64,000 bases of DNA from Sisyra terminalis (GCA_958496175.1 OY292276.1:12046001-12110000), one strand, 5' to 3'; counted from the stretch's first letter, positions 11,195 through 24,153 are shown. The notes: generated by a model not told the origin, from the letters alone. Translations and numbers: made by a program.

Positions 11195-12888
11195 AATTAT
11201 AGAAAAGCTCTTAGAGCTTTTCTATGTTCTATGTACTAAGTTGACGTGTATGCCACTTAGCACTACATAGAGTTTATGTGTACAATATGTGGGCGGAATT
11301 TTTTTTCCAGAACTGTTAAATGACAAATAAACATCGCAATAGTTGTTTTTTATAAACTATCGAAGGAAAAATTAAAGTTTAAAATTATTGGTAATCCTAA
11401 ATTTTAACAGCTTATAAGTTTTTAACCCATTGGTAACGGACTGCTTTTGAAAAATAAAGCAAAGATTAGAAAGTAGTTAAACTGTTTATTTATAAAAAAA
11501 TTTATTTCCCGGATTTATACAAAAACTTTTTCATAAAACCGGTTTAAACTAATTTCGGATTTTTCCGGAAACCAACAAGAAATACTTGCTGCTTAAAAGA
11601 AATTAATTATATATGAAGTTAATACAAAATTCTAGCAAAAAAATAAAATATAATATTACTGTAAGTTTCCAGGGTTGAGAGCTTTTACTTTATAATATCC
11701 AAATAGGAATAAAGGGGTTGGATATTTCAAATACTGTTGAATACAAATTTGTTAAGTGAGAGTTTGGGTTTTCAATTAGCTCGTTTCAAGTGGAAAGTTT
11801 GTTTTGAAAATTTCAAAGTTGCAAGATTTGCTAATGATTTCACTTTCTTATACATATTTGTTCATAAAATATCGTCTGTTTCTAACATTTACTTATCAGA
11901 ATTATTTGAAACAAACTTTCATATATTCTTATTTGTTCTTTTATCGATGTAATTGTAGTCGAATATTTTTGTTGATTTTGAAATTTTCTTTAAGCTTGAA
12001 ACTTTTAAATAATTAAAATTGACGTTGGAAATGTGTATTGTTTTATTTCAGATTAAATAATTGTTCACTGTTTGTGCTAATGAATTAAACATTGAATTTA
12101 GTGAATTGATATATTTGGGAAATTTTAAAGGTAAATAGAACATGAAAAATTGTTTTAATGTCGAAAGTTGTTGTTTTCTGAACAAAAATATTGAAAAGAT
12201 TTATATAAAAGATTCATCAACGTTTTTAAAAGTAAGAAATTTGGGCTTTCTTGAAGATTTTTTTTTATTTATTAACATCAATTTTGTCCCCTAAAAGAAT
12301 CCTTTCTCTTGTAGACATAACAGTTATAGCACTAATTGTTCAAATTAGAAATATTCTCGAAACTTTCATTTCGTTATAGCATTTGCATAGCAAGGAAGCA
12401 AAATGTTTCCCTTTCTTAATATTCTTTGTCTTGGACATCATTAAGAAATTTAATGTAAGAAGAATTTTAAGAAGTTCTGGATCCTTTGTAAGCTCTGGCC
12501 TTTCTTATAAATTGTAAAACAAAACAAATTTTGATTTTTTTGCATTAAGTTCGTAATTGTTTCTCAGAAGGGCGTATCGTGGGGGGTTAAAATACAAAAT
12601 TATCAATAAAATTATCATTACTTTCGAAATAATAGCAAAACAATTTCCATATACAGAAGCCCATTTTGTTTTACCATCCCAAATTAGGGAAATCAAATAA
12701 GAACTTTTAAATTCAATTTTTAATTGGATTGAATGTTTAATTTTTATTTCGATTAATGTTTATTTCATTAAATTTATTTTCTTTTTAAACTTTGACATAT
12801 TATTTTGTATTTCATAATATTCAAGTCTTGTATTGTAGTAATTGTATACGGAAACGGTGGAAAACAGCATATACTATAAGCGATATAT

Positions 12889-13945
12889 TAGGGTGTCTAT
12901 TATTTCCCAAATTGATTTTTTTACAGCGATCGCCCCTTGAATTTTTAGTTTAAGACAAAAAAAATTATCCAATACAATTAAGCTCTTAATTTCTTGATTA
13001 AACCGTGCCGGAATCATGTTACTTTTACCATTTAAATAACATGGGATTATTTTACTTTTATTTTTTTTTTCTCAGAAACAAATGAATGAAAAGATTTAAG
13101 GTTAAATTATTCTGACGTAAAATTTAACGCTTTACAAAAAAGGTCTCTTATGAATTTTCGATTAAATCACTACATTAAAAGTTATTCAACATTTAATTTG
13201 TGGCTAATATAAATCTTGCAATGTTTTCAACTTTTTGATCATTTTTTCTTTTTCAAACTATAAAATCATTGAAAGAGAAGATAAAAATTATTATCATTAG
13301 AGCGCCAGTGATTATTTGTGTTAATTTTAAGGCTTGAATTGAAAATTAAACAAAAAAATCATTTTTTGACAATTGAAACAATAAGATTCGAATTCGCTAT
13401 CGTCGTGAAATTCAATTTATCCAGGATAAATTTTCGAACTTTAATCAATATTTTGTACCTACGAAGTGAATTTCATACTAATTAATGAGACTATCGACAA
13501 AAGTTCAATTAAAATTCGAATTTTTACCATTTCACCTGACGCGATCTATGAGAAACTTCTTAAAACATGTAGTCAACAAATTAAATGTTGAATAAATTAC
13601 AAAATACAAATTAAACAAATCAATTCAAGTTAAATGTTGAATAACTTTTAAAGGAGTGATTTAATCGAAAATTTATAAGATACCTTTTTTGTAGAACGTT
13701 AAATTTTACGTCAGATTAATTTGATCTTAAATCTTTTCATTCATTTGCTTCTGAGAAAAAAAAATAAAAGTAAAAAGTCAAATAATCCCATGTTATTTAA
13801 ATGGTAAAAGTAACATGATTCCGGCACGGTTAAATCAAGAAATTAAGAGCTTGATTGTATTGGATAATATTTTTTGTATCTTAAACTAAAAATTCAGGTG
13901 GCGATCTCTGTAAAAATATCAATTTGGGAAATAACGGAGACTCTA
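12889..13945. mobile_element. Fold-back element family A, copy 1
   Basis: Begins TAGGGTGTCTATTATTTCCC and ends with the inverse. The inverted arms are about 310 bp and contain AACCGTGCCGGAATCATGTT. The direct repeat GCGATATAT flanks it at 12880-12888 and 13946-13954, a 9-bp target-site duplication. Two further copies lie at 52721 and 62329. Long arms with a 9-bp duplication suggest a Mutator-like non-autonomous family; 8-bp (hAT) parsing is possible for another copy. It lies in KChIP intron 4, 137 bp from exon 4. Confidence 0.87.
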
Positions 13946-14081
13946 GCGATATATGCACTACATATAGGCAATAAGCAATACAGATATGCACTGATCGCTA
14001 GACTGTCCAAAAAGCGTTGGTAAAGTATTACTTTCTTTCGGAAAATAAAGTTTAATATTCGATTGTGATTTTAAATTTTAC

Positions 14082-14294
14082 CTGAAATATGGTGTTGACT
14101 TTGTTCCGTACAGCTTCTTCATCCACTGACGGCTCAGAAACATTTCCCATCAAATCGTAAATAGCTGAAACAATATCCGTCATCTCCTCCCTGGTTATGC
14201 ATCCATCACCATTAATGTCGTATAACGAAAATGCCCATCTTAATTTTTCGTCCATCGAACCCCGTGATAAAATTGATAAAACATGAACAAATTC
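14082..14294 (-). CDS. KChIP exon 4 (EF-hand 2 end and EF-hand 3)
   Basis: 71 codons in phase 0, from [12 protein letters not shown] to KVNTIFQ. The acceptor is TTGGCAG at the right and the donor CAG|GTAAAA at the left. It carries [16 protein letters not shown] and the complete EF-3 loop [12 protein letters not shown] (D1, N3, D5, C7 backbone, T9, E12), then the MTDIV helix. The linker [10 protein letters not shown] before the next exon is the usual variable region between EF-3 and EF-4. The frame is uninterrupted. Confidence 0.96.
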
Positions 14295-14371
14295 CTGCCA
14301 AATAAGAATCCAATTAACGTTACACACTAAATGCCAGAAATTCCCAATAATAATATCAATAAATTATTTAC
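14295..14371 (-). other. KChIP intron 3 (77 bp)
   Basis: Donor GAG|GTAAAT, acceptor TTGGCAG. It is the only compact intron in the gene. It splits the last two acidic residues of the EF-2 loop (E180 and E181). Confidence 0.93.
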
Positions 14372-14445
14372 CTCAAAACTAACAATTCCACTATGATCGG
14401 CGTCAAATGTATTGAACAGATAGTGGGCATAGTTATTTGTATTGG
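14372..14445 (-). CDS. KChIP exon 3 (EF-hand 2 loop)
   Basis: Two bases (CC) complete an Ala codon begun by G in exon 2, then 24 codons NTNNYAHYLFNTFDADHSG to FE. The loop DADHSGIVSFE+E has ligands D1, D3, S5 and E12 and is intact. The acceptor is TTTTTCAG and the donor GAG|GTAAAT. It was missed by simple ORF length because it is only 74 bp. Its phases fit both neighbours exactly, which is strong support. Confidence 0.95.
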
Positions 14446-15104
14446 CTGAAAAAAAATAAAATTAAAATTTCCATACAAGTAAATATCGTACTTAAGGGAA
14501 TAAATAACGATAAGTGATATAAAATTCATGGGATGTTTTGCAAATATTAAAAATCAATAACATTTACAATAATATATATATACATATATATATATACAAT
14601 ACACAGGACAGTTTTATATGCAAAATTGGAACATAAATTATTCGTAACGTTTTCTAAAAAGAAAAAAAAACGTTTAGGCAAGCCATTATCATGTCAAAAA
14701 TGTATTTCTAAGTTTTAAAGGAGTGTCGGGATAGATATTTTGGTGAGTTGAGCTTTCGTGTATGATATATTATTAATATTTAAATTTATGGTTACGACAC
14801 AAAACATTCTTCCAGAAACAATAAGGGTGTCAGAGTTTCGTGCAGTTTGAAACATGGGAGAAAGTGAAAGAAATGTGTTGGTAAATGTCTAATGAGCATA
14901 ATTGTTAAATCAATATTTGTGAACGGTTTTATTAAATTAACTTTTAAACAGATTTGCGGTGTACCATTATTGCTATTTACTGCAAAAATTGAACATATTT
15001 GCCCTCAAAAACTTTAAATATTATTATTATACTAAAATTATATTTTATTCCATCCGAAAAGAAAAATTATATCAAGATCTTTGGAAAAGTTTTAACTTCT
15101 AATA

Positions 15105-16492
15105 GTCTAGGATCCCACTGGAGAAAAGTGTAGTGATCGATTTTATGCTAAAAACCTAATTTTTACGCATATTTATCATCAGGAGAATAAGTATCTACTA
15201 GGTTGCCTATCAAAATTTGGCCGCTAGTATTTTTAATTAAATTATTTTAACTGATTTGTTCGTAAAAATTTAATTGATTTGTTTTTAAAATAAAATATCG
15301 TCCACTTTACGGCCATATATATAAAGACTTTAAAAAGTCAGGGTTGCCGGTGCGCACTTGACCGCACCTCTTCGCAGCCAGGTGTAAACAGGTATGATTT
15401 TGGGCTCTTTTTACGTTCATAACGTGCATTTATGATTTATATATCAAATTGAAGCTAATTTTTTCTCATTATTATGATATACGGTTGCCTAATTAAATCT
15501 GGCCGCAAATAAGGGTTGCTGGCTGCCTAAGATAGTAAATATTAAAAATTGAGTGAAAGAGAGCTAGCCAAATTTAACCAGTCAGACGAGGACAGCGATT
15601 GGTAGCTGTGCGACGTTTTAAAGCCATTGCGCATGCGTCGGATGCTAGTGTTCTCAACCACTAAAGTACTTCCGGAGTATTTTTTGAACAAAATTTTATC
15701 AATATTGATTCTGCTACTTTTCCAAATTGTTGTGGCAAAGTAGACCCAATTTGATATAAATAATAGAAACCATTAATGATTTCTATGTCGACTTGTCCGG
15801 GATTAGCTGGTGCAATCTTTGCTGTCAATTGTTTACTTAGAGTTGACTTGTACGTCTTCATTATGTCGCCTGAGCAGTGGAATAGTGCAGAAGGTAGAGG
15901 TGCTAGAGGGAATGACAGACAGTACCCAATGTCAACTTTTTGATTAATAGCGATTACCAATAGACGTCCAAAAATATCTTATTCCATTTTAGCTATTGAT
16001 TTTTTGTCTCCGGTGCCTACTCTTAAAACTTTTTTAATACAATAATGAAGCGAAGTTATTTATTTTATTGCAGCCAGCAACCCTTATTTGCGGCCAGATT
16101 TAATTAGGCAACCGTATATCATAATAATGAGAAAAAAAATAGCTTTAATTTGATATATAAATCATAAATGCACGTTATGAACGTAAAAAGGGCCCAAAAT
16201 CATACCTGTTTACACCTGGCTGCGAAGAGGTGCGGTCAAGTGCGCACCGGCAACCCTGACTTTTTAAAGTCTTTATATATATGGCCGTAAAGTGGACGAT
16301 ATTTTATTTTAAAAACAAATCAATTAAATTTTTACGAACAAATCAGTTAAAATAATTTAATTAAAAATACTAGCGGCCAAATTTTGATAGGCAACCTAGT
16401 AGATACTTATTCTCCTGATGATAAATATGCGTAAAAATTAGGTTTTTAGCATAAAATCGATCACTACACTTTTCTGCAGTGGGATCCTAGAC
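15105..16492. mobile_element. 1.39-kb fold-back element with a coding remnant inside
   Basis: Arms of about 430 bp are inverted copies, from GTCTAGGATCCCACTG at the left to its complement at the right. The inner arm ends near TTGCGGCCAGATTTAATTAG. TA flanks both ends (15103-15104 and 16493-16494), so a TA target duplication is likely. Arms are almost identical, implying recent insertion or repair between arms. The middle, 15540-16070, holds the broken minus-strand coding segment described separately. Confidence 0.85.
15661..16010 (-). pseudogene. Transposon-borne protein fragment of unknown family
   Basis: On the minus strand a readable frame runs DIFGRLLVIAINQKVDIGYC, then PLAPLPSALFHCSGDIMKTY, then IINGFYYLYQIGSTLPQQFG. 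A TAA stop lies just after a Met-Glu pair about 15 bp before the open stretch. Pro-Leu-x-Pro-x-Pro-x-x-Leu followed by a (D/G)G-x-x-x-KT box resembles a protein family I have met repeatedly in arthropod repeats, but I cannot name it or its activity. It stops at 15661-15663. The composition is clearly protein-like. It is either the element's own ORF remnant or captured host sequence. Confidence 0.55.
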
Positions 16493-17279
16493 TATAAGTT
16501 TGTAACAATTTAATAGAAACGAAAAGTAAATCCTTGAAAAATAATGAATCTAAAAAATCATTCAAATAATATATTAACAGCATTTTCAAAGAATTACTAC
16601 CCAAAGAAGATTGGTGGGAAAGTTTTAAGTGAACATAAGGAATATTGTTAGCATTGCTTTTATGTGAAATTGCCAACAACTTGAAATTTACAAGTTTATA
16701 TTGTTGTAATAAGATAAAGGATGATAGTTACTTCAATTTCAATGCTTAAGTATACCGTATAACTAATTATACAATCCTTTTTGAGTAAAATGATAATCTA
16801 TGACTGAAGAAATTAAATTTACTGATAAGAACTTGTACATACGATCCCAATCGACTATTTGGCAGCATTCGTATATTATAGGGGCATTAAGACTTGAAGA
16901 ATTGTTGGAATGGAAAACTGTTTTGTAGTAAAAATAAAAGTATGTAATTTTTTGAGTTGTAGGGACTTATTTGGGTGCAATTTTTCACTAAATCAAAAGA
17001 ATTTAGTTTGCCAAATTGTAAATTTTAGTCAAAGCTAAGGTATTGGCCCTAGTTTGTTTTAATTTCTGAATATATTAAAGAAGATCATACTTTTAAAGTA
17101 GTTTTAATCCCCCAACGAAAACAAATTGATTTTTGAAGTTCCTGCATATAGGTTGCATTGAGCACTAGTGCTTATAGAGTTACCAGCTCTAAATTTCAGG
17201 AAGTCCGGATAAATTCATATAGTAAAAAAAGGGAAAAATTACGTGAAAAATTATTCGATATATAAACGAAAAATCAGCT

Positions 17280-17356
17280 TAGAGATGGCCGAGTGGTTAA
17301 AGTAGTCGCTTCAAAACTGGTAGGTATTGGGTTTAAATCTCGTATGAGCACATTTT
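17280..17356 (+). tRNA. tRNA-like pseudogene or SINE head
   Basis: GATGGCCGAGTGGTTAA (17286 onward) matches the A box of long-arm tRNAs (Ser/Leu type), and GGGTTTAAATCTC (about 17328-17340) resembles a B box. The spacing is about right for a polymerase III promoter. No convincing anticodon or acceptor stem forms, so it is a decayed tRNA copy or a tRNA-derived SINE start, not a working tRNA. Confidence 0.55.
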
Positions 17357-17454
17357 CGATAGTTTTTATACTATACCCGCAACAAATACGAGTAATTAGC
17401 AAAGAGTTGGCATAATATTTGAGCGCAAGAAGAGTTTTATTTTTTGTAAGTTAA

Positions 17455-18172
17455 AGGTGGATCACCGTCAGAACGTAAAAAAAAATGACTTTTTTAAAAC
17501 TACTGCCATTTTTTTTTTCAGAGATATTAAAAAACGGTCTTCGACATGTAAAAGTTGAAGTTTTGAACAATTTTTTTTTTATTTGCCCCGATATGTAACC
17601 CCCCCTCACCCTTTTATAGCGCTTTGAAAAAGGGTCCTCAGAAATGAGGAGGCAAACGGGAGACAAGTTTTCTCGGAAACCGGAAGTCGGATCATGATTT
17701 TCCAAAGAATGTATAGGTTTTGGTAGTGCGTCTTCTTGGTACTGAACCTCGAAAATCTGAAAAAAGTTGAAAATTCACAAAATGGCGCGACTTTGAAAAA
17801 AAAGTTAAAAAAAACGACCTTTTTTTGGACCTTTCCCCCTCTCCCACGTTGAGGGGGGGGGAGGTTTGGCCAATTTCAGAGGTTCAGTACCAAGAAGACG
17901 TGTTGAACTATAACACTCTCCAGTTTCAAGTCAATCCGTCGGATAGTTTCTGAGAAATCTTGTCTCCCAGTTTTAAAAAGTTGATTTCGAGAAAAACGCA
18001 TTTAAAGTTTTTTTAAGATATTTTTTTATGTTATTATCAATTTATTCAATTTTTATCAGTGAAAATACATTAGTCAGCTATTCCAATCCTTTTAACCCGT
18101 TATTCTTGAATGTTATAAGAAGACATTTATGGAAAAAAAAATCGATTTTTTTTTTCTGACGGTGATCCACCC
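17455..18172. mobile_element. TTAA-target DNA transposon (MITE), copy 1
   Basis: TTAA at 17451-17454 and 18173-18176 flanks inverted ends GG(G)TGGATCACCGTCAGAA. The second copy is at 35202-35938 in the opposite orientation. Inside is a second inverted pair around CAGTACCAAGAAGACG. TTAA duplication is the mark of piggyBac and Kolobok superfamilies; the purine-rich ends favour Kolobok-like, but no transposase is present to decide. Confidence 0.87.
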
Positions 18173-20258
18173 TTAACATAAGAAAAACTTTTGGGTAATT
18201 GTTAAAAAAAACTTACTTTACACTTCAAATAAAAAACACATTTCAATTTTCTATTTTTGATCGAAATTATTGCGAAATATTCAATCAATTGATATTATTC
18301 CATACTTAAAACATTCGAAAGTTCTAACAATTGGATTGAAGTGAGACGAAAAACGTTCCAGTAAATTCCCGGTGAGATTCTCATGTGGGGTAGAAAGAAA
18401 TAAAAATCGTTTGAGGTTACTGGAAACTTCCAGAAAGTGGCAAATAGTTATATAAATTAGGTGATCGACCATCGCCAGAACAGATACGATCAGTAACACG
18501 TTACACGTTATTAAAATAATTGTTATAATAAATTAATAAGTGTGTAATAATAAACGAGTGCATTAAAATAAATGATGTTATTGTTGATCCGTCAAAATAA
18601 ATATATAAATCGTAAAAACGTAACAATATAATCTAAGTTCCGATGTTCAACATTTACATATAGTTAAACTTTTTTTAATTTTCTTAATCAAATAGCAGAA
18701 TCCCTTAATCCATAGTTAAATATTTAACTAGAGTTGATTTTGCAACTGCTATTCTCTTTGTTCCACAACGAACTATACACATGCATACTATATATTGGAA
18801 AATGTATTTATTTGGGAAAGTAATTATGATTAGATAGAATTGATTGTCGAATGATTTTATTTATTCATGCATTTTACCAAACGTAGCTATACTGTTTCGG
18901 TACTAATTTATTCAAGGATTTCCACCAATGTGTCCTGAACAATTCAGTAATTGATTTTCCCCGGCCAAACGGCCAAAACTTTCCTAAGTTAATCCTGTGC
19001 AAAATGTCCATTATTGCACATCTTGTACAAGTGGTGACATTTTCCAGGCTTAAAAATTAATAATTGCCATCGTATATACTGATTTTTTATGAACGTATGA
19101 TGGAAATTTTAATGTTTGAAGTTAAATTTGGAAGTTAACTGCTATTTATAGTCGGTAGAAATCCCCGTTACGATTGTATTGAGGCTGGGGGGATGAAATA
19201 AATTGCGATAATATTCAACCAATGTTATGAACAGATTAAAGTAAATTCGAGAGATTATGATATAAATTTATGAATGTTTTGTGCTTAAAATTTTCTTGAC
19301 ACGTACTTTTGTTTTAGACCATAGTTCATTAACTCAACTAACGAAAAATAGAAGTGTGGGAGTTTGAATAATGATTAACAAAGAATATAATAAGAAATTT
19401 TCAATGTTTTACTTCATTTATGAGAGAAACTCAGGCTTTATTAATCATTATTCCTTAATAACTAACATCGATATAATTTTACAACATATAAAGGTTATAT
19501 TGAAATTAAGACAATTAAGGTAGATAATTACAACATCAAACATTCATTCATTTCTAAATTAAGCACAGACTTGAAACAAAAGGGGTACGACTATTTTAAG
19601 CTTTGACTTTTCAATCTTGTGATAGATTGTCTGAAGACATTTTCTTACGGGACGTATATGAAACATTGAATTTTCTTTTTTGTTCATGCATCTGTACAGA
19701 TATGGAGTCTAGTTTTGGGAAGAAAATTCAATTTAAATATCCTTTGATCATCCCCATATCAGGGGGTGAATACAATTTACCAGTCTGCCAGCCAGAAATT
19801 TAGCATCAATTCAATATTGTTTCAGGTTTGTGCTCAATTGTCTAACCTTTGTCGCTAAAACATTAACTATTTACACAACACTTAGGATTGCTATATGCAT
19901 GGTTATTTATTTTTCACCTGGTAATTGAGATTTTTGGAGTTTATTATTGTTTAATGATCCATTTGTTCAAACTTCATGGTTTTATCTATTTATTTTGATA
20001 AAAAATATACAAAAATAAGTATTTCTGCTAAAAAATCGCTGCAAATTAAAAACTCTTCTTCTTTTTGAAGTTTCTAAGTTCTAATCCCAATTTCGTTTTG
20101 CTTTGTCGTTCAAGTTTAAGATTAAATAAAAGAAAGTATTTCAAATATTAATGACCGTTAAAAATTGTTTTTCTGGTGATAAAAGAAAACCCAGAAAACT
20201 TATTTTTGAAGAATTGATGTAAAAAATACTTACGCAACTAAAAATTATCCAAGAATTT

Positions 20259-20299
20259 CCTTATGAAGTCAGCAACTAGTTGACGAAACGTCATAAATC
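20259..20299 (+). ncRNA. Penelope-type hammerhead-like tail remnant
   Basis: CTTATGAA is followed by a 6-bp stem (GTCAGC, loop AACTA, GTTGAC), then GAAACGTC. This is the same order of boxes as the PLE tail at 9991, but the core CTGATGA has one change (G to T), so it would be inactive. No PLE coding sequence adjoins it. Confidence 0.45.
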
Positions 20300-21082
20300 A
20301 TTTGGTTGAATTTTAATTTCTAAAAGCTTCAGTTTGGAATTCCTCTACGTTCTTGTTTTTTTTATCTAAATTGTCTTCAGCTTTAAAGAATTGGACCATA
20401 TAAATTTATTTTGGAAATCATATTTTAATGGTTTAAGGCTTTGAATAATTAAGTTTTGTTTTAGAGATCATCAGCAACAAATCTGAAAGATTTCCATTAA
20501 GCTTAAGACTTTGAAAATAACCCTTATACTAGAGGTATTATCGGGCAACATGTAATACATTTATTTATAATAAAAGATTTGTACTCGAAATCATTGAAAC
20601 GGGTAAATTTTTTTATTTTTTAACAAAGTTTAAATCTTCTGATAAAAGTTCATCAATTGTTATATAGACGATCAAAAAAGTAAATTAAGATATTATTAAA
20701 GTTGTTCATAATTTTTGTTTGAAATAATTTACCACATTCATAATTAAATAGATATTAATATGAAAAAACATTTTCAATAAAAAATAAATGCCTTTCATTA
20801 AAATTAATTCTTAGATTTGAACATTAGAGTTATACCTTTGGAAAAAAATGCTAAAATGATTTGTGGAGTATTCCAATGTATGAATCAGAAACTTGAAGTC
20901 TTAGGTAAGGAAACAAGAAAAATAGTATCTAGAGAGCTTTGAAATGCGCTGATGTAGAAGAAAAGAAAAAATAAATTGGGAAATCAAATCACAATATAGA
21001 AGTATCGAGAATTGTTATCAACAACGATCAACAATGTGGTGACTAGAAGAATATCTTTTTCTTCTTCTTTATTGTACTGAGG

Positions 21083-21995
21083 AGGGTGGTCCTTAATAGG
21101 GGTGTTTTCGAATTTTTTTGTTCCCAGAAGCTCAAATGCTTCCAAATTGATAAAAAAAAAAACTCCCTAAAAATTTGAGCTCTTAATATTAACTTTAAGA
21201 TACTCCGTTTTCCATCTTAAGTTTCTTATGGAAATATCGTAGGAAAAATTAAATTTTTTCTTTTGAATTCCATAACTCAACGACAAATAAATCGAAAGTA
21301 ACCAATTCCGTCATGTTTATTGTAAATTTAACGCTCTACAAAAAAGATCTTTTATAATTTTTCGCTAAATCTTTTGGTTTAAGAGTTATTGGCTTAAGAA
21401 TGCAGCACTAATGGTCAATGAAAATATAATGCATTTTTTAACGGAGCAACGGAAAGATGGTAGAGTTGGTAACATAGCTAATATTGAATCTGATGACAAT
21501 GAACAAATACAAAAAATGAAGGATGAACTACTACAGCTACGTCGTAAAAAATCACAAGAATAATATTATATTTGCTTCTTTTTGATCATAAATACAAATT
21601 TTGAATAAGAAATTTGATATATTTCATAAAAATAAGTATTAACTTCACAATTATAGTTGCTAATATTAATAATTATACTTTGAACTAGAATAACTCTTAA
21701 GCCAATAGATTTAACGAAAAATCATAAGAGCTCTTTTTTGTAGAACATTAAATTTACAAGAAACATAACGCTATTGATTACTTTCGATTTATTTGTCGCT
21801 GAGTTATGGAATTATAAAGAAAAAATTAAATTTTTCCAACGTTATTTCCATAAGAAACTTAAGTTGGAAAGCGGACTATCTTAAAATTAATATTAGGAAT
21901 TCAAATTTGTAAAGGAATTTTTTTTTGATCAATTTTGAAGCATTTGAGCCTCTGGGAGCAAAGAAATTCAAAAACACCCCATTAAGGACCACCCT
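21083..21995. mobile_element. Fold-back element family B with 9-bp target duplication
   Basis: Ends AGGGTGGTCCTTAAT and inverse, arms about 300 bp. GTACTGAGG occurs at 21074-21082 and 21997-22005, a clean 9-bp duplication pointing to Mutator-like transposition. The arms include TTTTTGTAGAACATTAAATTT-like sequence also found in families A and the 27-kb and 51-kb elements. A deletion derivative lies at 40140-40251. A small ORF sits in the unpaired middle. Confidence 0.88.
21411..21563 (+). CDS. Small ORF in the loop of fold-back element B (50 codons)
   Basis: ATG at 21411 to TAA at 21561. The predicted peptide is strongly charged with a helical, coiled-coil-like C-terminus (IQKMKDELLQLRRKKSQE). 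Codon composition is richer in G and C than the surroundings. It occupies exactly the single-copy centre between the inverted arms. It may be the last exon of a captured gene or the C-terminus of a lost transposase. I do not recognise the family; a chance ORF is possible. Confidence 0.35.
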   Translation: MVNENIMHFLTEQRKDGRVGNIANIESDDNEQIQKMKDELLQLRRKKSQE

Positions 21996-24100
21996 GGTAC
22001 TGAGGGCCCCTCAATTTGGATTTCTAATCGAAAGGGTGATAGTTTATTTTGAGTTTATTTTGAATGGCATGGAAAGCACTTGAGTAAAGACGTAGGAAAA
22101 CTTTAAATTTTAAATAAGTTAAAAGTGAAAAGATATATTTAAATAATATATTACATGTACTATTGGGCCAATAATACATGCAATTAATGGATCAACGTTA
22201 TCATTTCGACTAGAAGTCGTTTATCGGCTAATGAAAATTGCCATTGCTGTGCCATTAATTGACATTCTTGGCCCAGCGATGGCCCAATCTAGGGCCGATT
22301 TCCAAACTTTGTATGGGTATTCCGATTCAAACCACATGACAAAGTTTTGATTTATTTTATCATAATTTTCTCGCCATCGGGAAAAAGGAGGCTTTTGAGC
22401 TTTTTTCATTTCCTTTTATTCTATAGTATGAATTATATAGAGCTTGTAAGCATGCATAATTTGTCCGTAGAAAACTCGATCCATCTTCTCCATGTGGTGA
22501 GAGATCTTCTGATTTTGGCATGTTTTTCTTGTAAGTTTTTCTGGGCTGTATCCTAGATGGGCTATTGCAGACCAACATTGTTACATTCTCAGTTCATCAA
22601 TATATTTAACTATTGATAAATTTAAGCAAGCACCATGCATAATCCTTAAAGATTTTCAACAGTTCATGCCAAGACGATTCTATGGAACTAAGGTGGATAC
22701 CAGCCAAAGCTCGTCAGCCAAAAAGTATGTAAAAGCCAGTGTCCTTCCTCTTCAGATATTTCTTGCATCCACTTGACTCAGTATTAACTTTCATAATTTG
22801 AAGATGTTTCTTCGGATTAGAAGCCTATTAACAGGTCTACAAATATTCTGATTTTTTTTCGTTCCTCAGTTTTGGAATTTTTTGCTGTAGTATCTTTGAA
22901 AATTACCTTCATTCATGCTAAGATCTTATTGAATCATTTACTTGTCCAATTGTGCAAATCCATCCTTTTCATAAATGAAAGTTTGAGCTTGATTTTGTTA
23001 GGAGATATGTTTTTTTAATGCTTTTTATGTTTGCATGTAACTTAATTAAATACTGCCCAAAAGCTTATGAGGGTTTTACCCTCTTAAACCAATTTGGAAC
23101 TGGTCTGATGAGGCTTAAAAACTTTTATTACTACTCGACCAGAAGAAAAGATTATTCTTATTTTGTCGTGATATTTTCCAGCATGCATGCATTAATCACG
23201 TAGATTTCCATTTGAAATATTGTAAGGACTTTCCTAAGTCCAACGAAAATTCGTTTTCTAGAACTTCCAACCTCATATACTGATGTTCTTCTTTAAATTG
23301 TTCTCAAGGGAATTAAATACAATGTCCAAAAAGAATATGAGAAATTGTTTCTTCAGATCTTTCTTCTAGTTTGTAAATAGTTTCCTCAGCTTCCTCAAGC
23401 TCAAAACGCTTAAGAGTAGTAGAGAAGTAAAGGACCAAAACCATAAAAATAAAAAAATGGCTTCATTAATAGTATTTGGTTCATATTCAGACAAATTTTA
23501 ATATGTTCTTAAGCAAGTAAAAAATATTTTACTATTGGTAATTGAAATACAAAGAAAGCATTATAAAAATGAAGATGATTTTATGGAGTGGGATTAGATC
23601 TAATTTAACATATCAACGAGACCAATTTGTATATTTGTAATATCATAAAAATAATTCTTTTGATTTTAATCCTACTTCTTCGTACAATAAACATATCAAT
23701 GGTGATCAAAATAATAATTTTTCACTGACTTTGAACAGTTATACTGTGTAAACAATATATAAAATATAGTGCGATCCAATTTATGTAGTATAATTTAATA
23801 TAATAATATATAAAAATCATACCATAAATATAAATTTGAACAGAAGTTCAAACAAAAACATTTGTGACATATTGACCAGATACGTATTTCGATTGCCAAG
23901 CAATCTTCCTCAGTAGTCATCAAGTAGTTTGGATCACTCCGTAACTGCTTTGTGTTGTGTATTGCCCAGATACGTATTTCTATTGCCAAGCAATCTTCCT
24001 CAGTGATCATCAAGTAGTTTGGATCACTCCGTAACTGCTTTGTGATGATTCACGAATCCTCATAAAATCATCACAAAGCAGTTACGGAGTAATCCAAACT

Positions 24101-24153
24101 ACTTGATGATCACTGAGGAAGATTGCTTGGCAATAGAAATACGTATCTGGGCA
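24101..24153 (+). ncRNA. Hammerhead ribozyme motif, unit 1 (probably damaged)
   Basis: CTGAGGA at 24113-24119, helix II GATTGC/GCAAT, and AGAAA in place of CGAAA, which breaks the base pair closing helix II. ACGTAT follows and then C. Helix I, TGATCA with TGGGCA, has one mismatch. It is a degenerate copy of the unit at 24197. Confidence 0.45.

Larger units (their letters stand above)
4775..14081 (-). other. KChIP intron 4 (about 9.3 kb)
   Basis: Bounded by donor CAG|GTAAAA at 14082/14081 and acceptor TTTTCAG at 4775-4781. Apart from the repeats listed separately it holds AT-rich sequence with no recognisable gene. The stretches at 4780-5200, 7500-7900 and 11195-12888 show nothing beyond small local palindromes, for example near 11203-11226. 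Confidence 0.85.

Noticed and set aside
17280..17356. Functional serine or leucine tRNA
   Set aside because: A and B box-like strings are present but acceptor and anticodon stems do not form, so it was kept only as a tRNA-like relic.
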